A stretch of 64,000 bases of DNA from an uncultured Sphingomonadaceae bacterium. Lineage in GTDB: Bacteria; Pseudomonadota; Alphaproteobacteria; Sphingomonadales; Sphingomonadaceae. This document shows, in pieces, positions 22,459-31,573 of this stretch. A program made the translations under genes and the position numbers. Under the pieces are notes generated by a model that was not told where the DNA came from, did not search any database, and saw only the letters and a list, made by a program, of their open reading frames with translations. The stretch spans positions 34,862 to 98,861 of the forward strand of contig CANLBM010000014.1 of NCBI GenBank assembly GCA_947488845.1. Reading direction: 5' to 3'. Each line of letters starts with the position of its first letter. Position 1 is the stretch's first letter.

Positions 22459-25191
22459 TCAGAACTTGCCGTGGCAATGCTTATATTTGCGTCCCGAACC
22501 ACAGGGGCATGGCGCATTGCGGCTGACATTGGCGCCTTCGGCTAGATTGTCCAACTGTCCGGATTGTCGTGGCGGCAAAGTTGTGGAAACCGTTCCTCGC
22601 GTGCCGCCATCGATATCATTGCTATTATCTTCGCCGGTCAGCGGATCGATATGCGTGGTCAGGAAATCCGGCAATTCAGGCAGGTCCGGCACAACAAGTT
22701 CATCCTGCCGGTGAAATTCACTGACAGCGATCGTCTTGGTCACACCTTCGCGGATAATTTCCAGCATCCGTTCGAACAGGCCAAAGGCTTCCTGCTTATA
22801 TTCGTCGAGCGGCTTTTTCTGGGCATAGGCGCGCAGGAAAACCACCTGTCGCAACGCATCCAGCGTAGCCAGATGTTCTTTCCAGTGATGGTCGAGCAAT
22901 TCGAGCAGGATCGATTTTTCGATCTGTGCCCAGACACCGGGCTTGTCGCCTTCGACCTGCGCCATCTTGGCTTCAAACTCGGCATCAGCCATATCGGAGA
23001 GGCGGGTTTCGATAATTTCCGGTTCCAGCGCGTCTTCCTGCATCCAGCTGGCAAAATCAGGCTTTAGATTCAGCACTTCCTCAACACGGGTTTTCAGACC
23101 CTCAATATCCCATTGTTCAGGATAGGAACCGGGCGGGCACGCATCGGCGACAATCGCATTGACGGTTTCGTGCCGCATATCCTCGACGACATCGCCGACC
23201 GTTTCCGCATCCATGATTTCCGAGCGCTGTTCGTAGATCACCTTGCGCTGGTCGTTCATCACGTCATCATATTCGACAACCTGCTTGCGCGCTTCATAGT
23301 TCCGCGCCTCAACCTTTTTCTGTGCTGTTTCAATGGCCTTAGACAGCCATTTGCCACCGATTGCTTCGCCGTCCTCGAGATTCTTGTTCATCATCTTGGC
23401 AAACATCGTTTCGGTGCCGAAGATGCGCAGCAGATCGTCTTCGAGGCAGAGATAGAAGCGGCTCAGTCCGGGATCGCCCTGGCGACCGGAGCGGCCGCGC
23501 AGCTGGTTATCGATCCGGCGGCTTTCGTGCCGCTCGGTGCCGAGAACGAACAGACCGCCGGCCGCTCTCACCTCTTCGCGCAGCGCCCGCACTTCTTCTT
23601 CGATCTTGGCGATGGCCTTGACCCGTTCCGGCCCTTCTTCCATGTCGGCAAGTTCTTCCTCGATCCTGAAATCGATATTGCCGCCGAGCTGGATATCGGT
23701 GCCGCGGCCAGCCATGTTGGTCGCGATCGTCACCGCGCCGGGAGAACCGGCCTGCGCCACAATATGCGCTTCCTGTTCGTGGAAGCGGGCGTTGAGGACG
23801 TTATGCTTCACGCCTTCCTTGTTCAGGAAGTCCGAGAGCAGTTCGGATTTTTCGATCGAAACAGTGCCGACCAATACCGGCTGCCCCTTATCGCTGTGTT
23901 CCTTGACGGTTTTTGCGATGGCGGCAAATTTGTCGAGCGTATTCTTGTAAAACTCGTCGTTTTCGTCGATCCGCAGCACCGGCTTGTTGGTCGGAATGGT
24001 GACGACATTCATCTTGTAGATTTCGAAAAATTCTGCCGCTTCGGTTTCTGCGGTACCGGTCATGCCGCCCAATTTGGGATACATACGAAAATAATTCTGG
24101 AAGGTAATCGATGCCATGGTCTGGTTTTCCGGCTCGATCTGCACCCCTTCTTTCGCTTCGACCGCCTGGTGCAAGCCATTGGACCAACGCCGCCCCTCCA
24201 TCATCCGGCCGGTAAATTCATCGATGATGATGACCTTGCCTTCCTTGACGATATAGTCGGTATCACGCTTGCGCATGACATTGGCCATCAAAGCCTGGTT
24301 CAGATGGTGGACGACCTGGGTATTCTCGAAATCATAGAGATTGTCGCCAACCAGCAGACCGGCTTCCTCGAGCAGGCGTTCCGCCTTTTCCGTGCCATCC
24401 TCGGTCAGCGAGATATTGCGGGTCTTCTCGTCCTTTTCATAATCGTCTTCGGTGATATTCTGAACCACCGCGTTGACCTGCAAATAGAGATCGGATTTGT
24501 CATCGGTCGGCCCCGAAATGATCAAAGGTGTCCGGGCTTCGTCGATCAGGATCGAATCGACCTCATCGACAATCGCGAAGTTGAACGGCCGCTGGACCAT
24601 CTGGGCGCGTTCGTGCTTCATATTATCGCGCAGATAATCAAAGCCGAATTCATTATTGGTGCCGTAGGTTATATCGGCCGCATAGGCTGCCCGGCGTTTG
24701 TCCTCGCCAAGGTTGGGTACGATCACGCCGACTTCCAGACCCAGGAAATTATAGACCTGACTCATCCATTCCGCATCGCGGCGGGCCAGATAGTCATTGA
24801 CGGTGACAACATGCACGCCCTTGCCGCCGATTGCATTGAGGTAACAAGCGAGCGTCGCGACCAGGGTTTTACCTTCGCCGGTCCGCATTTCGGCGATTTC
24901 GCCACGATGGAGCACGATGCCGCCGATCAGCTGCACATCATAATGGCGCTGTCCCAGGGTCCGTTTGGCCGCTTCGCGTACGACCGCGAAAGCTTCCGGC
25001 AGGATGTCGTCGAGCGATTCCCCACCAGCGGCACGTTCCTTGAAATACAACGTCTTCGCAGCGAGTTCTTCGTCGGAAAGAGGTTCGATCGCAGGCTCGA
25101 ACGCGTTGACCGCGTCGACCACTTTTTGCATCGATTTTACGTACCGGTCGTTGGCTGAACCGAATATGGATTTGGCAATACCGCCGAGCAT
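22459..25191 (-). CDS. secA: Preprotein translocase ATPase SecA
   Basis: Motor of Sec protein export; 910 residues. The ATG at 25191 ([15 protein letters not shown]) is preferred over an in-frame codon four residues earlier. Walker A is GEGKT at 105-109; the [19 protein letters not shown] block, the substrate cross-linking region and the [12 protein letters not shown] motif follow in order. The C-terminus carries a zinc-binding SEC-C motif, [13 protein letters not shown], which binds SecB and lipids. SecG is encoded at 52.4-52.8 kb. Confidence 0.98.
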   Translation of the reverse strand: MLGGIAKSIFGSANDRYVKSMQKVVDAVNAFEPAIEPLSDEELAAKTLYFKERAAGGESLDDILPEAFAVVREAAKRTLGQRHYDVQLIGGIVLHRGEIAEMRTGEGKTLVATLACYLNAIGGKGVHVVTVNDYLARRDAEWMSQVYNFLGLEVGVIVPNLGEDKRRAAYAADITYGTNNEFGFDYLRDNMKHERAQMVQRPFNFAIVDEVDSILIDEARTPLIISGPTDDKSDLYLQVNAVVQNITEDDYEKDEKTRNISLTEDGTEKAERLLEEAGLLVGDNLYDFENTQVVHHLNQALMANVMRKRDTDYIVKEGKVIIIDEFTGRMMEGRRWSNGLHQAVEAKEGVQIEPENQTMASITFQNYFRMYPKLGGMTGTAETEAAEFFEIYKMNVVTIPTNKPVLRIDENDEFYKNTLDKFAAIAKTVKEHSDKGQPVLVGTVSIEKSELLSDFLNKEGVKHNVLNARFHEQEAHIVAQAGSPGAVTIATNMAGRGTDIQLGGNIDFRIEEELADMEEGPERVKAIAKIEEEVRALREEVRAAGGLFVLGTERHESRRIDNQLRGRSGRQGDPGLSRFYLCLEDDLLRIFGTETMFAKMMNKNLEDGEAIGGKWLSKAIETAQKKVEARNYEARKQVVEYDDVMNDQRKVIYEQRSEIMDAETVGDVVEDMRHETVNAIVADACPPGSYPEQWDIEGLKTRVEEVLNLKPDFASWMQEDALEPEIIETRLSDMADAEFEAKMAQVEGDKPGVWAQIEKSILLELLDHHWKEHLATLDALRQVVFLRAYAQKKPLDEYKQEAFGLFERMLEIIREGVTKTIAVSEFHRQDELVVPDLPELPDFLTTHIDPLTGEDNSNDIDGGTRGTVSTTLPPRQSGQLDNLAEGANVSRNAPCPCGSGRKYKHCHGKF

Positions 25192-25261
25192 GATGTTTTC
25201 CAATTTGTAGATTTTTCCGGCCGATAGGCCGCCGCGAACAGGATGAATTTGGGAAGAATTT

Positions 25262-25283
25262 CTTGCCGTTCAATAGCGGCAAG
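25262..25283 (-). terminator. Possible weak terminator or leader hairpin before secA
   Basis: CTTGCCG and CGGCAAG form a perfect 7-bp stem with an 8-nt loop. On the minus strand it follows the stop of the small secreted gene by 14 nt and is followed by AAATTCTT, only partly T-rich. It may end that transcript or be part of the secA leader. Confidence 0.3.
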
Positions 25284-25296
25284 GCCGGAAATGGCG

Positions 25297-25623
25297 CTAG
25301 GGGGCACCTTCTTCATGTTCCAGCTTGTCGCCATCTTCATCGCGCATCGTGGCGACGACCCAGACGGGTGTTTTGCTACCGGCTTTGGAGATCGCGCGTG
25401 GCGCCGAAACGCAGGCTGCAGCCACTGCGCAGGATTGATGATCCGGTGAGACAAGTCCTGCAATTTCGATGGACGACGATGGATCGACGATAGCCGCTTC
25501 CGACAGATTGGCAGCGCTTCCCAATTCCGGCACCATGCGTTCTGCAGCCGCAGCCGACGCAGGCACGGCCAGGCCGACAGCGTTGAATAGCAGCAACATA
25601 AAACTTGCAAAATATGCGTTCAT
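25297..25623 (-). CDS. Small secreted protein of unknown function
   Basis: A 108-residue protein with a clear signal peptide: MNAYFASFMLLLFNAVGLAVPASA, with likely cleavage after ASA near residue 24. The mature part has two Cys near residues 70-76 (CAVAAACVSA) that could form a disulfide, and an acidic C-terminus (RDEDGDKLEHEEGAP). The open frame continues to 25827 but the extension overlaps the divergent argJ gene, so ATG 25623 is chosen. It is upstream of secA on the same strand with a 105-nt gap. I do not recognise a family. Confidence 0.65.
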   Translation of the reverse strand: MNAYFASFMLLLFNAVGLAVPASAAAAERMVPELGSAANLSEAAIVDPSSSIEIAGLVSPDHQSCAVAAACVSAPRAISKAGSKTPVWVVATMRDEDGDKLEHEEGAP

Positions 25624-25682
25624 GGACAAGGCCTCGTCAATATCAGCGCGTTCTATCAAAACATTGTATAAAGGCAAGTTAA

Positions 25683-26912
25683 GTGTCGGACAAACTTTCG
25701 CCTCTGGCTCCAGCAATTTCCCCCGCATTACCCGATATTGCGGGCGTAACCAGCCGCATAGCCCGCGCCCGCTACAAGGATTGGGACCGCTGCGATCTGA
25801 CCTTTGTCGAATTGGCAGCAGGAACATCGGTCGCCGGGGTGCTGACGCAAAGCAAATGTCCCTCGCCCGAAGTCGAATATTGCCGGGAAGCGCTCGCGGG
25901 CGGCAAGGCGCGCGGTCTGGTCGTCAACGCCGGCAATGCCAATGCCTTTACCGGCGCACGGGGCAAGGCTGCGGTGCAGAAAATATTGTCGCTGGCCGCG
26001 GCCCATCTCGGATGCCCGGACCATGAAATATTCGTCTCCTCGACCGGCGTGATCGGTGTACCGCTGCCGCAGGACAAGGCGGAGGCGGGTCTGAAAGCGG
26101 TGTTCGAGGCCGACCCCTGCAGCTGGGAAGATGCCGCTGCAACGATCATGACCACCGATACTTTCCCGAAGATGGCGACCACTAGCGCTGTCGTCGGCGG
26201 CCAGACCGTCCATCTCAACGGAATCATCAAGGGATCCGGCATGATTGCGCCGGACATGGCGACGATGCTCGGCTATATTTTCACCGATGCCACCGTGGAA
26301 GCCGGTTTTCTGCAGGAGATGCTGAGCGCGGCGACAGCCAAAAGTTTCAACTGCATTACCGTGGACAGCGATACGTCGACCAGCGACACCGTGCTGGCCT
26401 TTGCCACGGGTCAGAATGCAACCCCTGCCCTGACGTCGTTCGATGACGAGGGCGCAGATGCCTTTCAGGCTGCGCTTGCCGATCTGTGCATGCAAATGGC
26501 GCATCTGGTCGTTCGCGACGGCGAAGGCGCGAGCAAGTTCATCGAAATCGCGGTAACCGGCGCGGACAGCGACTACAGCGCCAAGCGCATCGCCCTGTCG
26601 ATCGCCAACTCGCCTTTGGTCAAGACCGCCATTGCCGGAGAAGACGCCAATTGGGGGCGGGTAGTCATGGCCGTCGGCAAGGCCGGCGAACCGGCCGACC
26701 GCGACCGGCTGGCAATCGGCTTTGGCGGGGTCACCGTGGCGCGCGACGGTCTGGTCGTGCCGGATTATGACGAAGCACCCGTCGCCGCCCACCTCCGGGG
26801 GAGCGAAATCGATATCGCCGTCGATATCGGGCTGGGCAACGGCAGGGCAACGGTCTGGACCTGCGATCTGACCCACGGCTATATCGATATCAACGCCGAC
26901 TACAGGAGCTAG
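25683..26912 (+). CDS. argJ: Glutamate N-acetyltransferase / amino-acid N-acetyltransferase ArgJ
   Basis: Recycles the acetyl group from N-acetylornithine to glutamate in arginine synthesis; the bifunctional form also makes N-acetylglutamate from acetyl-CoA. 409 residues with GTG start at 25683. The autocatalytic cleavage site is visible as GSGMIAPDMATML, with the nucleophile Thr194. Further family segments are VFVSSTGVIGVPLP (here IFVSSTGVIG) near 115 and EDANWGRVVMAVGKAG near 320. The Ntn-hydrolase precursor is cut into two chains at Ala-Thr. The inositol-monophosphatase-like gene follows after 3 nt and is surely co-transcribed. Confidence 0.96.
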   Translation: MSDKLSPLAPAISPALPDIAGVTSRIARARYKDWDRCDLTFVELAAGTSVAGVLTQSKCPSPEVEYCREALAGGKARGLVVNAGNANAFTGARGKAAVQKILSLAAAHLGCPDHEIFVSSTGVIGVPLPQDKAEAGLKAVFEADPCSWEDAAATIMTTDTFPKMATTSAVVGGQTVHLNGIIKGSGMIAPDMATMLGYIFTDATVEAGFLQEMLSAATAKSFNCITVDSDTSTSDTVLAFATGQNATPALTSFDDEGADAFQAALADLCMQMAHLVVRDGEGASKFIEIAVTGADSDYSAKRIALSIANSPLVKTAIAGEDANWGRVVMAVGKAGEPADRDRLAIGFGGVTVARDGLVVPDYDEAPVAAHLRGSEIDIAVDIGLGNGRATVWTCDLTHGYIDINADYRS

Positions 26913-26915
26913 ACC

Positions 26916-27722
26916 ATGCATCCCCTTTATCAGCCCGTTCTCGACATCATCGAGGATGCGTCGCGCGATATCGTGATGCCCCATTACCAGAATCTGAAAT
27001 CGCACCAGATTGACGAGAAGACGCCCGGTGATCTGGTGACGGTCGCGGACAAGCTCAGCGAGGAATATATTGCCGGGGCGTTGTCAGCATTGCTGCCGGA
27101 AACCAAGATTGTCGGCGAGGAAGCCTTTGCCGCCGATGAATCGGTACTGGATCAGTTGGCCGACGGTCAGGTCTGTATTATCGATCCGATTGACGGGACT
27201 GGCAATTATGCCGCTGGACGGGGTCCATTCGGGATCATGATCGCTCTGGTCGAACAGAATGAAACCGTGGCAGGCTGGCTCTTTGACCCGCTAACCGGGC
27301 GCATCTGCCATGCGAACAGAAATGGTGGCGCTTTTATAAACGGAGATCGGGTTACGGTGGCGAGGGATCATCCCGAGAGACCGGTGGCCGCTCTGGCAAC
27401 CGGTTTCATGACGCCCGAGGAGCGGGACATATTATTGGCCACAGCCGAACCTCATTATGAAATAGTCGATATTCCGCGCTGCGCCGCCGAACAATATCCG
27501 AGACTCGTGCAAGGAACCAACCATATTTCGGTGTTCCAGCGCACCCTGCCCTGGGACCATGCGTCGGGGGTGTTGTTCCTCAACGAAGCCGGAGGAAAAT
27601 GCGCGCGGTGGGATGGTTCGGACTATCGTCCTGCCGACCGCAGGAAGGGGCTACTCGGCGCTTCGTCACCGAAACTCTGGGACGAAGCAGCCGAGCGGCT
27701 TGGGGAAATTTTCAGAAATTAG
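26916..27722 (+). CDS. Inositol monophosphatase family phosphatase
   Basis: A 268-residue metal-dependent phosphatase. The metal-binding motifs are present: GEEAF near 66-70, [19 protein letters not shown] near 88-106, and the final [16 protein letters not shown] near 210-225. Members act on inositol phosphates, histidinol phosphate or PAP (CysQ); the sequence alone does not decide the substrate. It lies 3 nt after argJ, an amino-acid gene, so histidinol phosphate is one possibility. Its stop overlaps the convergent trxA stop by 4 nt. Confidence 0.9.
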   Translation: MHPLYQPVLDIIEDASRDIVMPHYQNLKSHQIDEKTPGDLVTVADKLSEEYIAGALSALLPETKIVGEEAFAADESVLDQLADGQVCIIDPIDGTGNYAAGRGPFGIMIALVEQNETVAGWLFDPLTGRICHANRNGGAFINGDRVTVARDHPERPVAALATGFMTPEERDILLATAEPHYEIVDIPRCAAEQYPRLVQGTNHISVFQRTLPWDHASGVLFLNEAGGKCARWDGSDYRPADRRKGLLGASSPKLWDEAAERLGEIFRN

Positions 27723-28045
27723 GCAGGGAGGCTGGATTCGAGCCATGCCTTGAGCTGGCTTTTCGGAGCCGCGCCAACCTTGGTTTCAACCGGCACACCG
27801 TTGTTGAACAGGATCATGGTCGGAATGCCTCGTACGCCATATTTCGCAGGCGCATCCGGGCTGTCATCGATGTTGAGCTTGGCAATGGTTACCTTGCCGA
27901 GCAGCTCATCGCTTATTTCTTCGAGCGCGGGGCCGATCATTTTGCACGGGCCGCACCATTCTGCCCAGAAGTCGACAAGTACGGGGCCGTCTGCCTTCAG
28001 GACATCGCCTTCAAAACTTGCGTCGGTAATTGCTTTGGTAGCCAT
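27719..28045 (-). CDS. trxA: Thioredoxin
   Basis: General dithiol reductant of 108 residues. The active site WCGPC has Cys31 and Cys34; Asp25 (VDFWAEW) and the cis-Pro loop GIPTM near 73-77 are in place, as is the Gly-rich VGAAPKSQL end. Cytoplasmic, no signal peptide. It is the last gene of the divL-to-trxA run, 75 nt after addA, a gap that may hold its own promoter. Confidence 0.97.
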   Translation of the reverse strand: MATKAITDASFEGDVLKADGPVLVDFWAEWCGPCKMIGPALEEISDELLGKVTIAKLNIDDSPDAPAKYGVRGIPTMILFNNGVPVETKVGAAPKSQLKAWLESSLPA

Positions 28046-28120
28046 AACGAATCTCCAATTGTTCTTGCTCTATTTAGGTATGGAAGGGCCCCTGCTCAAG
28101 CGCAGTGGCGGAAAGGAATT

Positions 28121-31100
28121 TCATATCAGCTCAAAGCCGGGCTTGTGCCGGTCGATCAGATCAGCGGAAAGCGCCAGCATTTGCGGGCCGTGCGAATAAA
28201 GCAGGCCCGCCTTGATCGGACGATCCGGAAATATCTTTTCGAGCGCCGCTACATAGGCTGCCATCTGTCGCAGATAGGCGACCGGAGCCTCTTCCGCACT
28301 CTCGGGAACCCGGCGGCCGGTTTTGAAATCGACGACATAAATCTGATCATCGGCGATCAGCAGTCGGTCGACCGTGCCGGATATAACATGTTCACCGACA
28401 ACTGCAGCAATTGGCGCTTCTGCAAGGCTTTCCGGGGCAAATAGAGCCGACCATATAGAATTGTCCATGACTGCCAGAACCGTCTTGATGATCTCTGCAC
28501 GGCGAGCCGGGTCGGCGATCTGCTTCTGCTTTTCCAGCCACCGGTCGGCGACATCCATCCGGCGTTCCGGTACGATATTCGGCAAGCGCTGGAACAGGCT
28601 GTGCAGCAATATGCCGCGTTCGGCAGCATCGCGCATGGTCAGGTCCGGTGGCGGGTTGCTGGCATCATCGGGGCCGAGATGCGAGGGCGTCAGGGGTCGC
28701 GGTGGGCGCGATTCTTCCGGTGCGGCGCGGAATAGCCAGTCCGGTGGTGGCGATTGGCCGACATCCTCAGCGCTACCAGAGTCGATAGCAGAGGAAGTCG
28801 TAGGCTTGTTCCGGCTCTCTGTCCGATACTGCCGCACCGCGAACCAGTCCGGATCTTCCTGCCAGTCACTACCCAGCGCGATCATGCCTCTTTCCATCGC
28901 ACCATACCAGCTCAGCTCGGGCACTTCGCCCTTTGCCCTTGGTCCCAGAACACCCGCAACCACCAGATGCTCTTCCGCCCGGGTCATCGCGACGTAGAGC
29001 AGCCGCCAATGTTCTTCCATCGCGACCTTGTCGGCATAGTCGGCATGTTCGGCCAAGATGCCGACACGTTCCGCCTTGCGAACCGGAACCACCGGATATT
29101 CGAGTTCCAGACCGGTCCCCTCGCCGAGTTTGATATTGAAGCCGCCGCTTTTCTTGCTCGCAGGGTCAAAGGTCGCATTGGCGAGGATCACCAGCGGTGC
29201 CTGTAATCCTTTTGCGCCGTGAACGGTCATCAGACGCACTTCATTGCCGCCCTCGACCTGCTCGCGCTTGATTTCGACATCGCCCCGGTCGAACCAGTCG
29301 AGAAATCCCTGAAGGGTCGGGATATGATCGCGCTCAAAGGCCAGAGCGGTTGCCAGCAATTCGTCGAGCGGGTCCACCGCCGCATGGCTGAGTCGCGCCA
29401 GCAATTTGCGCCGGCCCTGCATCGGCCCGGATAATATCGTCTCGAGAAACTGGTAGGGCGTATTGAAATCGGCCATTGCCAGCAGCTGCTGCAGCGGCTT
29501 GATATGGTCGCCGAGGCCATCCTGCCTGCGCAAGAACTCCCAGAGGCTTTTCTCGCCATTGATCTTGCCGCGATAACCGCGAGCCAGCAAATCCTCTTGG
29601 CTCCAGCCAAGCAACGGCGAAACAGCCAAGCTGGCCAGATTGAGATCATCATTGGGCTGCAGCACGAAACGGATCGCGGCCAGCAAATCCTGCACCACCA
29701 GCGGCTGGTTCAGGCGGATCCGGTCGATTCCGGCTACCGGGACTTTCTCGGCGAAGAGGCGGGCGACTATCAGAGCGCTGAGTTCGTCGCGCTTGCTCAC
29801 CAATATCAATATGTCTTTCGGTTGCAGCGCCCGGTTCTCGCGATCCAGCCACAGCGGGTTTTCCGGCGACAGCCATTGCTTGATCTGCACCGCCAGCTGC
29901 TGGGCAAAGACCCTTTTCTCTTCGCTGGCCCAGGATTCCTCATCCTCGTCATCGCCGTCGCTGGTGTTGGCAATCGGTTTCCAGAGCGTGACGCTGCCGC
30001 TGGCATCGAGATAATTGCTGCGATGTTCAGGGATTTTCTGGTCGAGACCCAATTGCTCGTGACTGAGCTGTTCCAGCGTCGCATCGACAACCCTCAATAT
30101 CGGTGGGGTCGAGCGGAAACTACGGTCCAGCGAAAGATCACCGAACGGCTTTTCCGATGCATCTGCCAGACCGAAAAACTCGGTGCGCGCATTCGCGTAA
30201 TTATGCGGACTGGTGCCCTGAAAGCCGAAGATCGCCTGTTTGAAATCGCCAACCGTGAACAGAGTCCGGTGGCGTTCGGGATCAACGCCCATGCCGGCAA
30301 AAAACTCGCCGGCCAGCGCCCGGACGATATCCCATTGCGCGACATTGGTATCCTGCGCCTCGTCGATCAATATATGATCGGTGCGCTGGTCGAGCTTGTA
30401 GCGGATCCAGGCCGCCATATCGCTTTTCTGCAGGAGCCGGGCCGTCATCCGGATCATGTCGTCAAAATCGACAACGCCGTGCAGCCGCTTGGCGTCGGCA
30501 TATCGGTGGTAGAAAGCGCGCCCGGCTTCCAGCGCGCCGGCGAACATGTCGGCATATTCGAACAGCACCGCTTTTTCGAGCAGCCCGTTACTCCATTCGA
30601 AAAGCGAACCGGCGATGAAATCATAATCCGGCAGGACCTTTAGCAGGCCTTTGGTCGGTTTCGGTGGCCCACCGGTGGTCTTGGTGGCCCAGGCCAGATG
30701 AACATCGGCCAAGGCGGCGGCCCGCTCCTGCGGATTGAGAGTCAGCCAGAGGCGGATCGCCAGTTGCCGTTCCTGTTCCTTCTTGCCGCCGGCTTCCGCC
30801 ATTGCATCGCGCAACAGGGTGATCGCGCGCAGGTCGATTGCTTCGTCGGTGCACCGGTCGGCCAGCCATGACTGGGCATCGCCGTCGATCGGCAGGCCGA
30901 GCAACCCGCGGACAAAAGGCAGAACACCGGTGGGAAGTCCATCCATCGCATCGGCCTTGGCCGCGCATGTCATCAGAAATTGTTCGGTCGCCTCCTCGCC
31001 CATCCGGACGCTGAGCCGCTGGATCGCCTCGACAATCTGCCGACGCCCGGTCTGCTCTTCCTCGAGCAGCAGATCACCCAGCGCCTCGCGCGCCAGTATT

Positions 31101-31573
31101 TTCTGGTCGCGCGCCTCGATCGGCTGGAACATCGAGGCGATGCCGGCCTCTTCCGGAAAGGACGCGAGCAAAGACTGACAAAATCCGTGGATAGTCATGA
31201 TCCGGAGGCCGCCACCCTGCGCATCGAGGACGCGGGCAAATAAGGTCCGTGCGCGATCCCGGGTTTCAGGACCTGTCGATGCGCCGATGGCAGCAAGGTC
31301 GCTGGCCAATCTGGTATCATCCATCCGCACCCAGGCGGCGAGCTGGCGATTGATCCGCTCGGCCATTTCCGCGGCACCCGCCTTGGTGAAGGTCAGGCAG
31401 AGAATATGTTCGGGATCGACCTTTTCCGTCAGCAGCAGGCGGAACACCCGCGCCGTCAGGACCTGCGTCTTGCCGGTACCTGCCGAAGCGCTGAGCCAGA
31501 TATTGGTCTCGGGCTCAACCGCATCGATCTGCCGGTCCTTGAGCGGAAAGATTTTTGGCTTGCTATCACTCAT
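28121..31573 (-). CDS. addA: Double-strand break repair helicase-nuclease subunit AddA
   Basis: UvrD-like helicase plus nuclease subunit of AddAB, the RecBCD counterpart in alphaproteobacteria; 1150 residues. The start ATG 31573 (MSDSKPKIFPLKD) overlaps the addB stop by 8 nt; an in-frame codon at 31597 is less likely. Walker A SASAGTGKT at 28-36, the DEAQDTN helicase motif near 400, and LMTVHGAKGLQAP near 785 are present. The RecB-type nuclease motif is VVDFKTGRR near 1078. AddA cuts the 3'-ended strand in the family. Confidence 0.95.
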   Translation of the reverse strand: MSDSKPKIFPLKDRQIDAVEPETNIWLSASAGTGKTQVLTARVFRLLLTEKVDPEHILCLTFTKAGAAEMAERINRQLAAWVRMDDTRLASDLAAIGASTGPETRDRARTLFARVLDAQGGGLRIMTIHGFCQSLLASFPEEAGIASMFQPIEARDQKILAREALGDLLLEEEQTGRRQIVEAIQRLSVRMGEEATEQFLMTCAAKADAMDGLPTGVLPFVRGLLGLPIDGDAQSWLADRCTDEAIDLRAITLLRDAMAEAGGKKEQERQLAIRLWLTLNPQERAAALADVHLAWATKTTGGPPKPTKGLLKVLPDYDFIAGSLFEWSNGLLEKAVLFEYADMFAGALEAGRAFYHRYADAKRLHGVVDFDDMIRMTARLLQKSDMAAWIRYKLDQRTDHILIDEAQDTNVAQWDIVRALAGEFFAGMGVDPERHRTLFTVGDFKQAIFGFQGTSPHNYANARTEFFGLADASEKPFGDLSLDRSFRSTPPILRVVDATLEQLSHEQLGLDQKIPEHRSNYLDASGSVTLWKPIANTSDGDDEDEESWASEEKRVFAQQLAVQIKQWLSPENPLWLDRENRALQPKDILILVSKRDELSALIVARLFAEKVPVAGIDRIRLNQPLVVQDLLAAIRFVLQPNDDLNLASLAVSPLLGWSQEDLLARGYRGKINGEKSLWEFLRRQDGLGDHIKPLQQLLAMADFNTPYQFLETILSGPMQGRRKLLARLSHAAVDPLDELLATALAFERDHIPTLQGFLDWFDRGDVEIKREQVEGGNEVRLMTVHGAKGLQAPLVILANATFDPASKKSGGFNIKLGEGTGLELEYPVVPVRKAERVGILAEHADYADKVAMEEHWRLLYVAMTRAEEHLVVAGVLGPRAKGEVPELSWYGAMERGMIALGSDWQEDPDWFAVRQYRTESRNKPTTSSAIDSGSAEDVGQSPPPDWLFRAAPEESRPPRPLTPSHLGPDDASNPPPDLTMRDAAERGILLHSLFQRLPNIVPERRMDVADRWLEKQKQIADPARRAEIIKTVLAVMDNSIWSALFAPESLAEAPIAAVVGEHVISGTVDRLLIADDQIYVVDFKTGRRVPESAEEAPVAYLRQMAAYVAALEKIFPDRPIKAGLLYSHGPQMLALSADLIDRHKPGFELI

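Noticed and set aside
23113..25158. 681-residue open frame on the plus strand
   Set aside because: It is the exact antisense of secA; composition is that of a shadow frame and no family motif is present.
25728..27005. 425-residue open frame on the minus strand
   Set aside because: Antisense to argJ; His- and Gly-rich shadow without family features.
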